Positions 56,994 through 64,000 of a stretch of 64,000 bases of DNA are shown in pieces; position 1 is the stretch's first letter, and each line of letters begins with the position of its first letter. The stretch is from Eshraghiella sp045129695 (lineage in GTDB: Bacteria; Bacillota; Clostridia; Lachnospirales; Lachnospiraceae): assembly GCA_045129695.1 (NCBI GenBank), contig JBGVJZ010000008.1:5115-69114 (forward strand). The letters run 5' to 3'. Position numbers and translations under genes: made by a program. The notes beneath the pieces are model-generated. The model did no database searches, was not told the DNA's origin, and worked only from the letters and a program-made list of their open reading frames with translations.

Positions 56994-57713
56994 TTACTCC
57001 TCTCCGTTATTGCTGTTCATAATCTCATAAAGCCTGCCCCTGTTGTCTTCAAAATAATTCTCGGCAATCGCCTTAAACCTGTCCGTTGGAAAATATCTTT
57101 CCTTGGATTCTGTAAAAAGCTTCTGTGTAACCAAAAAATTAAATGCAATTTTGGCATAGCCTGATTTGGAATTCTTCGCCGCACGAATTCCGTTCTTATC
57201 ATCAACGCTGACAACAGGAAGTTCGTCCCACAGGAGTGCAAGTGCTTTGAAGGATTCTTCCTCAGCCTCCTCCATCACGATTCCCCCGGAATGGTCTATG
57301 AGTCCCGACAAGGCTGCGTCAGTTGAACGAATTACATCTTCGATTCTTACATATTCAAGATATGTGCTATTGGCGGAATCCTTGTAAAACTCAGTAATAA
57401 TATTATAAATAATGAAATATACCATAAAAAGCTCTTTATTAAGTCTGAGACCCATCATTCTCTTAAGCTCCTCGTTGGTAAATCCAAACACTCTGTTGTT
57501 ATTACCGGCACTAATAATAAGTGAATTATTATATTCATACAGATGTATGTCCATTTTCTTCATTATCTGCATGGTAATATCATAAACCTCGCTGTTGTGG
57601 CTGTATTCCTCATAAAGCATTGCATTACTGCCGGAGGCTTTGACAGTATCTCCCATTATCAATGCTGACACAATATCCAATGCCTTTTCAAGATTTCTAT
57701 TTTCCATAAACAC
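56994..57713 (-). CDS. JetB/MksE-like accessory subunit
   Basis: 239 residues (or 237 from the ATG at 57707). A helical protein with a C-terminal winged-helix look (YFPTDRFKAIAENYF), the size and position of the MksE/JetB subunit that binds the kleisin. It begins 2 bp after the JetA-like gene and ends 3 bp before the SMC gene. Assigned by position and general pattern, not by a firm sequence motif. Confidence 0.65.
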   Translation of the reverse strand: MFMENRNLEKALDIVSALIMGDTVKASGSNAMLYEEYSHNSEVYDITMQIMKKMDIHLYEYNNSLIISAGNNNRVFGFTNEELKRMMGLRLNKELFMVYFIIYNIITEFYKDSANSTYLEYVRIEDVIRSTDAALSGLIDHSGGIVMEEAEEESFKALALLWDELPVVSVDDKNGIRAAKNSKSGYAKIAFNFLVTQKLFTESKERYFPTDRFKAIAENYFEDNRGRLYEIMNSNNGEE

Positions 57714-57715
57714 CT

Positions 57716-59254
57716 CTAAATTCTACGTATTACAAAATTCGTTACAGTTGCATATTCACCAAGCTGTAAATCTTCAGTGTCTCCGCCCGCAAGTTCCAGT
57801 TCAAAACGCATTCCGATATATTGTGAAAATGAGGGCTCTTCCATAAACCTTTTGATTCCCTCGTCCAAAAAAGTCTCCTGTGCAGCATCGCTTTTAATAA
57901 GAACATAGTTCTTTTTTCCACACAGATGAACGAGAAAAGCATAATAATCCCCATTCCGGAAAATTTCTGTGGATAAAATACTGCTTACTCTCTCGTTATA
58001 ATCCCTTAATGTGATTTCAACACGCTCCGTCAGCATTTCAAGAAGTATTCTGAAAAGTGTTCTTGCATTGTCCATAAATCTCTCATCTGCAAGCTCGTCC
58101 TCAAACACTATATCCTTTGTAAGAGCTTTAACCACCTTCTCCGGTGCTTCCTTCTGTTCAGGTCTGTAGCTTAATAAATCCTCCGCCTTGGACAAATCAA
58201 AATATTTATTAATTTTCAATTCCAAAAAAGGATGTATCAGATATTCCAGAACATCCCTTCTGTCATTTCTGATAATTCTATCCCTTACATTTATAAAATC
58301 GAATCGGCTTCTAAGTCTGCTAAGCTTAGATTTACGAACAATATCATCCGCCTTAATTCCCAAATCAGTACACGTCTTAAGTAATTCGCTATGATTATTC
58401 ATAGCCACCTTAAGCTCCGTATCCAGACGGTATATTTCATTGGAGGTTCGATAAAACTGTGAGGCATCACCTGAGATTTTCTCGCTCTCAGCACGTTTTA
58501 ATGCTGCCTCAATCAATTCCTTATTCTTCACAAAGAGCTTTTGTTCCTCTTCAAACCACTTAATTCCGGTATCAAAGAATCGTTCATAAGCCTCCATACC
58601 TGCAAAAACATCCGTTGTAAGCAGATCAATAACTTTATTCTTGCGGTACCAGAGTCTTTCAACCTCCTGATTAATTCTCTTAACTACCTCCGTACCACCT
58701 TTAAAATCCTCTGAACGAATCATTTTCTCCAAAAGCAGCTGTTCAACACTTATCCTGCTCTCATCCCTGATTTCCTTGGTATCAAGATAGAACTCTATTC
58801 CGTCGGAGCTTATGGAATACCATACAGTACCATCTTGAATTCTGCTCTCCAAAAGCCTTACCCTTGATATTTTCTTAACTCTTTCAACAGGATCATAATA
58901 TTCAAAAGTAAATGGTTTTCCATCATTTTTTAATTTATCAAATATATAATCAATCAGGATTTTATTATCCTGCTCATCAAGAACAATTCCAAAATCCCTT
59001 CTGATACAGTCACTCATAAATTCTGCGTAACGATTATAAGTTACATCCTGCTCTTTAAAGTTATTTTCCTCAATAAAAAAGCGCAGCACAGCCATCAAAA
59101 TATAACCCATGTCCAGATTGTCATGTTTTCCATCCAAAAACCATGAAAATGAAATCTCCGACAATTTGAAAAAAGGATAATATTTCTTAAGGTTGAGCAT
59201 ACGCTCCCTATGATCTGTAATTATGTCATTAACCAAAATATGTTCTTTTGGCAT
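57716..59254 (-). CDS. JetA/MksF-like (kleisin) subunit
   Basis: 512 residues. N-terminal winged-helix-like part (about 25-190), a helical and coiled central region (about 195-330) and a C-terminal domain. The size, gene order and helical make-up fit the JetA family of Wadjet or MksF kleisins, which bridge the SMC heads. It starts 15 bp after recR, so it belongs to the dnaX-ybaB-recR transcript. Confidence 0.7.
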   Translation of the reverse strand: MPKEHILVNDIITDHRERMLNLKKYYPFFKLSEISFSWFLDGKHDNLDMGYILMAVLRFFIEENNFKEQDVTYNRYAEFMSDCIRRDFGIVLDEQDNKILIDYIFDKLKNDGKPFTFEYYDPVERVKKISRVRLLESRIQDGTVWYSISSDGIEFYLDTKEIRDESRISVEQLLLEKMIRSEDFKGGTEVVKRINQEVERLWYRKNKVIDLLTTDVFAGMEAYERFFDTGIKWFEEEQKLFVKNKELIEAALKRAESEKISGDASQFYRTSNEIYRLDTELKVAMNNHSELLKTCTDLGIKADDIVRKSKLSRLRSRFDFINVRDRIIRNDRRDVLEYLIHPFLELKINKYFDLSKAEDLLSYRPEQKEAPEKVVKALTKDIVFEDELADERFMDNARTLFRILLEMLTERVEITLRDYNERVSSILSTEIFRNGDYYAFLVHLCGKKNYVLIKSDAAQETFLDEGIKRFMEEPSFSQYIGMRFELELAGGDTEDLQLGEYATVTNFVIRRI

Positions 59255-59269
59255 TTTCTCCTCCGACTG

Positions 59270-59866
59270 CTATAATTCCGTTCTTCCTTCAAAAGCACGA
59301 AGTAACGTTACTTCATCTATGTACTCCAAATCTCCACCTACAGGAACTCCACTGGCAATTCTCGTAACCTTAATCCCCGCCGGTTTGATTACTTTGGATA
59401 AATACATAGCCGTCGCTTCTCCCTCAAGGCTGGAATTGGTAGCAATAATAACTTCGTCCACGTCCTGCTGAAGACGTATCAGCAATTCCTTAATTCTGAT
59501 GTCTCCCGGACCAATTCCAAGCATTGGCGAAATTGCACCATGCAATACATGGTATACGCCCTTGTATTTACCGGTCTTCTCATACGCCGCCAGATCCCTT
59601 GCATTCTCCACAACCATGATTTCCTTGTGATTGCGTTCAATATTACTACAGATAGGACATTCCTCCTTATCCGTAAGCGTACAGCAGGTCTTACAGTAAC
59701 GCACATTTGCCTTGGCATTCATTATGGCATTGGCGAGCCCTTCAGCTCTTTCCATTGGCATATTTATGATATGAAAAGCAAGGCGTTGTGCGGTTTTCGC
59801 CCCAACGCCCGGTAAAGCTGCCAGTTCTTCAATTAATTTACTAATCTGCCTTCCGTAATAATCCAT
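59270..59866 (-). CDS. recR: Recombination protein RecR
   Basis: 198 residues: helix-hairpin-helix start LPGVGAKTAQRLAFH, zinc finger with four Cys (CKTCCTLTDKEECPIC), Toprim domain, and a C-terminal ending VTLLRAFEGRTEL. It works with RecF/RecO in gap repair. Its start overlaps the stop of ybaB by one base. Confidence 0.95.
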   Translation of the reverse strand: MDYYGRQISKLIEELAALPGVGAKTAQRLAFHIINMPMERAEGLANAIMNAKANVRYCKTCCTLTDKEECPICSNIERNHKEIMVVENARDLAAYEKTGKYKGVYHVLHGAISPMLGIGPGDIRIKELLIRLQQDVDEVIIATNSSLEGEATAMYLSKVIKPAGIKVTRIASGVPVGGDLEYIDEVTLLRAFEGRTEL

Positions 59867-60210
59867 TAAAATCCAAATCCCCCAAGACCGCCTGTAATCT
59901 TAGACATTGATTCCTGTGAAAGTTCTTCTATCTGGCGAATTGCCTCATTAGTAGCTGCAACAATTAAATCCTCAAGCATTTCGATATCATCAGGATCAAC
60001 TACCTCAGGTGATAATTTAACCTTAAGAATCTCCTTCTTGCCGTTAATGGTCACTTCAACCGCACCGCCGCCTGCTGCTGCAGTAATCTCTTTCTCTTCT
60101 AATTCTTTCTGAGACTCTTCCATCTGTCTCTGCATTCTCTGTGCCTGTTTCATTAAGTTGTTCATATTTCCAGGCATTGCTCCTCCCGGATATCCACCAC
60201 GTTTTGCCAT
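59866..60210 (-). CDS. ybaB: YbaB/EbfC-family nucleoid protein
   Basis: 114 residues with a Gly/Met/Asn-rich start, QAQRMQRQMEE, and the core EVTINGKKEILKVKLSPEVVD. It is a small dimeric DNA-binding protein; in most bacteria it lies, as here, between dnaX and recR. Confidence 0.93.
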   Translation of the reverse strand: MAKRGGYPGGAMPGNMNNLMKQAQRMQRQMEESQKELEEKEITAAAGGGAVEVTINGKKEILKVKLSPEVVDPDDIEMLEDLIVAATNEAIRQIEELSQESMSKITGGLGGFGF

Positions 60211-60222
60211 AAAATCCTCCTA

Positions 60223-61815
60223 TTAATCTTCTACTGAGATATTCATTTTAACATATTCCTCGACGTCCTCAAATGACTCTTCGAAGGTTGTATTGTCCGA
60301 AAGTAATTTTACTTCCAAATCAACATTTTTGCCAATTGTATTATCAATAATGTTCTTCAACATTACAATTGCATTTTCAGTGTTAAGGTACGAATGTATA
60401 AAAGGATCATCCGTAACAATAACCAGTCTGTTCTCTATTACAGTTATTCTCGCCGACCGCAGAAAGCTTGTATACACTCCGTCTGTCTGACCGACAATTC
60501 CCTGCCAATTATTAACTACCGCCTTCAAATCATCAGGCAGTGCCTTAATTGTCTGCTTAGCTACATTAGCTTTGGGCGGTACTTCATTTGGTACTGCTGT
60601 TGAAACTGCTGCTCCAACAGTTTTCTCCGGTCTTAATGCCACAAGTGCAAGCATATCCTCTTTCTCTTTGACAAGATTCTCAAGTGCCTTAAGTCTGTCT
60701 GTAATGGAATTCATGTCATGTTCCATCTGTGGTCTTGTCATCTTAATGAATGCCACCTCAACAAGCACTCTCTTCTGGGTAGAGAACTTTATTGATGCAG
60801 ATAGCTCTGATAATATTCGCACATATCTCATTATAGTGTTCTCATCCACCATATATGCCTCTTCGCGTATTCTTTGCAAATTGTCCGCCGACATATCTAA
60901 CATATTCTCTGCATTCTTCGCAGTCTTCACTATTAAGAGATTTCTCAGATACCATGTAAAATCTGACACAAGCTGGGATAAATCCCTTCCCTGCAATATC
61001 AGTTCATCAAGCACACTGATAAGTCCGGTAACGTCTGAATTAATTACCATTCTGAGAAGTTTGGAGAACACTTCTGTATCTACTGCTCCAAGAACCTCCA
61101 ACACATCCTCATAACGAAGCTCCTGTCCCATATAAAATGCCATACACTGGTCAAGAAGACTTAACGCATCTCTCAAGGCTCCGTCAGCCATTCTTGCAAT
61201 ATATTGAAGTGCCTTATCTTCAACATGTACCTTCTCAGCAATAACCAGTTCCTTAAGTCTGTCCGTAATAACCTCCACCGGTATTCTCTTTAAATCATAC
61301 CGCTGACATCTGGACATTATAGTCACAGGAATCTTGTGTGCCTCAGTTGTGGCAAGCAGGAAAATAACATATGACGGCGGTTCCTCCAAAGTCTTAAGTA
61401 ACGCATTGAATGCTCCGATTGAAAGCATATGAACCTCGTCAATAATATAGACCTTGTACTTACCTTCCGTCGGTCTGTAGGTTACCTCTTCCCTTATCTG
61501 ACGAATATTGTCTACACCATTGTTACTGGCAGCGTCAATTTCTATTACATTAAGCGATGAACCTGTTGCAATCGCTTTACATATAGCACATTCACCGCAA
61601 GGATTACCATCAACCGGATGTTCACAGTTAACTGCCTTGGCAAAAATCTTCGCCATTGTGGTCTTACCTGTTCCCCTTGTTCCACAGAAAAGATACGCAT
61701 GACCGATTCGTTCCGACTCTATTTGATTCTTCAATGTTGTTACGATATGGTCCTGACCTCTCACGTCATTGAAATTATCAGGTCTCCATTTTCGATATAA
61801 AGCTGTGTAAGACAT
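60223..61815 (-). CDS. dnaX: DNA polymerase III tau/gamma subunit
   Basis: 530 residues: Walker A FCGTRGTGKTTMAK, zinc module (CEHPVDGNPCGECAIC), Walker B YIIDEVHML, sensor TTEAHKIPVTIMSRC, then a C-terminal tau-like region. It loads the sliding clamp. First gene of the run leading through ybaB and recR to the Jet-like genes. Confidence 0.96.
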   Translation of the reverse strand: MSYTALYRKWRPDNFNDVRGQDHIVTTLKNQIESERIGHAYLFCGTRGTGKTTMAKIFAKAVNCEHPVDGNPCGECAICKAIATGSSLNVIEIDAASNNGVDNIRQIREEVTYRPTEGKYKVYIIDEVHMLSIGAFNALLKTLEEPPSYVIFLLATTEAHKIPVTIMSRCQRYDLKRIPVEVITDRLKELVIAEKVHVEDKALQYIARMADGALRDALSLLDQCMAFYMGQELRYEDVLEVLGAVDTEVFSKLLRMVINSDVTGLISVLDELILQGRDLSQLVSDFTWYLRNLLIVKTAKNAENMLDMSADNLQRIREEAYMVDENTIMRYVRILSELSASIKFSTQKRVLVEVAFIKMTRPQMEHDMNSITDRLKALENLVKEKEDMLALVALRPEKTVGAAVSTAVPNEVPPKANVAKQTIKALPDDLKAVVNNWQGIVGQTDGVYTSFLRSARITVIENRLVIVTDDPFIHSYLNTENAIVMLKNIIDNTIGKNVDLEVKLLSDNTTFEESFEDVEEYVKMNISVED

Positions 61816-61934
61816 TGCCTTTCCTCGCTTATCTGCTTAAATAATCTCAAACAGAGTTATTTTATCATATTTAGGGCAAAATAACAAATCTTTTACACAT
61901 AAAAAATCCATGTACCCGATTCAAATGTGCTATA

Positions 61935-62033
61935 TACCCAGGCACCCTCGCGGCACATAAGAGGTTCCACTTAATGCTGCTTCGTTCCCGACCTGACATG
62001 GTTCGCAGATTCTTATTGCGCGAGACCCGGGTA
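61935..62033 (-). ncRNA. ffs: Small SRP RNA (4.5S type)
   Basis: The minus strand carries the SRP signature CATGTCAGGTCGGGAACGA followed by AGCAGC, and the ends ACCCGGGTCTCGCG and CGCGAGGGTGCCTGGGT pair to close one long hairpin. About 99 nt, without an Alu domain. It binds Ffh for co-translational protein targeting. The remaining bases of the 330-bp gap (61816-62145) show nothing else recognisable. Confidence 0.92.
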
Positions 62034-62145
62034 AACACATCATCCACGAATACATGGAAGTGTTAACAAATTAAATTATTGCAAGGGTTAGTATATCCAA
62101 TTTCAGCGAAAAAGTCAATTGGATGTTGTTCTTTTCGTATAATAT

Positions 62146-62811
62146 TTACTCAACCACCATACCATCCTCAATTCTTATAATACGTTTACAACGTTTTGCT
62201 ATATTTACATCATGAGTAATTATTATAACAGTTTTTCCATTTTTGTTAATCTCTTCAAAGCATTTCATTATCTCATTACCTGTATTACTATCAAGTGCAC
62301 CTGTCGGCTCATCCGCCAGTAATACCGGTGTATCAGCAGCAAGGGCTCTTGCAATTGCACAGCGTTGCTGTTGACCGCCGGATAAATTTGAAGGAAGCTT
62401 TCTCCTCAGATCCGCAATTCCCATTTTCTCAAGCTGCTCCATAACTATACGTTTTCTATTGCGAATATTCCTTGCAATCAAAGGCATTTCGACATTTTCA
62501 TATACTGTATATCTATCCATTAATGCAAAATTCTGAAATACAAAGCTGATATTTTCTTTTCTGAACTGATGCATAACGTTCTGTTTGCCGGTTTCAAGCT
62601 CTTTACCCCTAAAAAAATATTTTCCCGAGGTCAGATTATCCATTCCGCCTATTATATTAAGTAATGTAGTTTTGCCCGAACCCGATGTCCCTGCAACTGC
62701 AATAAATTCGCCCTCTTTAACAGTAAGATTAATACCTCTTAAAGCATGCGTTACCTGCTCTTTATTAACATAATCTTTAACAACATTTTCAAGTACTATC
62801 ATTCTATTCAT
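62146..62811 (-). CDS. ABC transporter ATP-binding protein (LolD/MacB/YxdL type)
   Basis: 221 residues (218 from the ATG at 62802, which has a better-placed GGAG). VAGTSGSGKTTLLN, LSGGQQQRCAIARALA, VLLADEPTGALD and ITHDVNIAKRC. It energises the FtsX-type permease encoded 7 bp upstream; such pairs export or sense peptides and antibiotics. Confidence 0.93.
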   Translation of the reverse strand: MNRMIVLENVVKDYVNKEQVTHALRGINLTVKEGEFIAVAGTSGSGKTTLLNIIGGMDNLTSGKYFFRGKELETGKQNVMHQFRKENISFVFQNFALMDRYTVYENVEMPLIARNIRNRKRIVMEQLEKMGIADLRRKLPSNLSGGQQQRCAIARALAADTPVLLADEPTGALDSNTGNEIMKCFEEINKNGKTVIIITHDVNIAKRCKRIIRIEDGMVVE

Positions 62812-62818
62812 CTCCGTA

Positions 62819-64000
62819 TTATAAATTACTTCTGATTAATTTAACCGGTGTCATTCTCTTAAGTACAATAATCGTTACTATATGTACAATTCCCACCATA
62901 ACTGCCGACATTAAAATCCCTGCCGGATATACGTAAGTTCCAAGTATTGTCTTTAACACATAGTCCATATCGACACTTAATTCATATTCAGTATATGCAA
63001 CATAGTACATCGCTGCACCGGACAATATTATAGCACAAATTGCCATAATAAACTGCCTGCACAAAAGCATTGCTCCGATTTCTTTCTGAGAAAACCCTAC
63101 AGAATACATAACACCATAATTCTTGGTGTTACCGAGCATAATGACCACCTGTGTACTGATAAGCATGGTAAGTGTGGTTATTATAATCAGAACAAGAAGC
63201 TTTATAAGGTATGATATTAATGCCCCATTTTCTTTATTCGCTTCCTTATACATATCTGACAACTTGTCACAGGTATAAGAAATATCATACTTCTCGGCAA
63301 TTTCGTCGGTAACCGCTATAGCCTCATCAATGGTATATCCTTCGGATGCGGTCAGAAACAAATTACTTCTATCATTCCCGGATTCCTGTACGGCAAAAAT
63401 TGCGTAACTACAATCAAATGAATAATCTAATCCATCTGTTCGATAATTAACAAGTATAGAATCTTTAATCCAACGCTGATTATCCTCCATTATGCCTGCA
63501 ACAATATACTTCATTCCATTTGGCATTTCATAAGTAGTCCCCACCGGAATATATTCAGCAAATGCTGAGCCCAAATAGAAATACGTCACTAATCCATTTT
63601 GAAAATCCAGTTCTTTAACTGTTTTTCCGCTTTGTAATTTCATTTCACATACTTCTATTGTCTGTGAATTTATATATATTACTTCCAAGATATCCTCTAA
63701 GGTATAAGAATAATTAATTGCATTACCTCTCTGAATTTCCAACAATTCCTTAAAACTGCCACCACCTTTTGTCAAAATTGTTCCAATCGCTGCTACTTCT
63801 TTTTGCTCATACAACTCTTTAACAAAGTCATTTTTATTTCTTGTTGTATCTGTATTAAAAAAATCCAGTTTAATAACTGCTGTTCCTTCAATTCCTGATT
63901 TCAACGTCTTATCTGTTGATATTCCGGAATATATGGCTTCCACATATGTCTTTACACAAAACATCTCAAGCACAAGTGCTATCACCAATAACAATACTGA
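62819..64000 (-). CDS. FtsX/MacB-type ABC permease, 5' end off the right edge
   Basis: At least 393 codons remain open to the window edge, so the N-terminus is missing. An extracellular MacB-PCD-like domain (roughly the first 250 visible residues) is followed by three membrane segments with LVLIIITTLTMLISTQVVIML and a GNTKNYGVMYSVGFSQKEIG loop, the FtsX signature. It lies just upstream of its ATPase gene. The cargo is unknown. Confidence 0.88.
   Translation of the reverse strand, partial: SVLLLVIALVLEMFCVKTYVEAIYSGISTDKTLKSGIEGTAVIKLDFFNTDTTRNKNDFVKELYEQKEVAAIGTILTKGGGSFKELLEIQRGNAINYSYTLEDILEVIYINSQTIEVCEMKLQSGKTVKELDFQNGLVTYFYLGSAFAEYIPVGTTYEMPNGMKYIVAGIMEDNQRWIKDSILVNYRTDGLDYSFDCSYAIFAVQESGNDRSNLFLTASEGYTIDEAIAVTDEIAEKYDISYTCDKLSDMYKEANKENGALISYLIKLLVLIIITTLTMLISTQVVIMLGNTKNYGVMYSVGFSQKEIGAMLLCRQFIMAICAIILSGAAMYYVAYTEYELSVDMDYVLKTILGTYVYPAGILMSAVMVGIVHIVTIIVLKRMTPVKLIRSNL

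Overview
The window is chromosomal DNA from a low-GC, spore-forming Gram-positive of the Clostridia, most likely Lachnospiraceae. Pointers are a SipL-type spore coat protein (LysM at its end), a CotS-like coat protein, the short form of prolyl-tRNA synthetase, a small (about 99 nt) SRP RNA, a SAM-I riboswitch before metK, strong AGGAGG-type ribosome sites and consensus TTGACA/TATAAT promoters. Most of the window is ordinary core genome on the minus strand.

Region A (1-16,600) is accessory and is the most interesting part. It holds: a giant YD-repeat (RHS/WapA-type) protein whose C-terminus lies off the left edge, with a polytopic membrane N-terminus; a tyrosine recombinase; a 3,504-bp segment bounded by perfect 65-bp inverted repeats (8622-8686 and 12061-12125) that carries two inward-facing genes (an ATP-grasp ligase and a STAND-like ATPase with helical repeats); a membrane-anchored protein with 23 MORN repeats; a response regulator whose output domain resembles Spo0A; a 15-residue amphipathic peptide gene; and an AgrC-like GHKL sensor kinase. 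Decamers close to GGTTTTTGTA, in tandem at exactly 10-bp period, lie at or just upstream of the predicted -35 regions of the recombinase, MORN, regulator and kinase/peptide promoters. They look like a variant of the Spo0A box array. My reading is a phase-variable, two-component-controlled cell-surface system: the recombinase inverts the segment and so exchanges which inner gene follows the recombinase and which follows the MORN gene.

Region B (16,600-24,600): sporulation and envelope genes (sipL, PrcB-domain and PEGA-domain lipoproteins, CotS-like), then the CCA-adding enzyme and proS, and a transglutaminase-like lipoprotein. Region C (24,500-33,900): a small lipoprotein, an AlgX/MBOAT O-acetylation pair, an AI-2E/YtvI-family membrane protein, an RluA-family pseudouridine synthase, an OmpR/HisKA two-component system, and metK with its SAM-I riboswitch. 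Region D (34,100-47,900): potABCD polyamine uptake with an attenuator-like leader, an HD-GYP protein, murA, a LysM-G5-M23 cell-wall hydrolase with a WalR-type box, aroK, a flavin reductase, a CBS/DRTGG pyrophosphatase, a zinc-ribbon membrane protein and dtd. A 102-bp nested palindrome follows dtd.

Region E (48,000-64,000): transketolase, an 809-residue protein with a degenerate AAA-like domain, and a run dnaX-ybaB-recR followed at 0-15 bp spacing by three genes resembling a Wadjet/MksBEF-type SMC complex (JetA, JetB, JetC) with no JetD nuclease beside them. Upstream of dnaX lie the SRP RNA and an ABC transporter (ATPase plus an FtsX-type permease cut by the right edge). No tRNA, rRNA, CRISPR array or prophage was seen.
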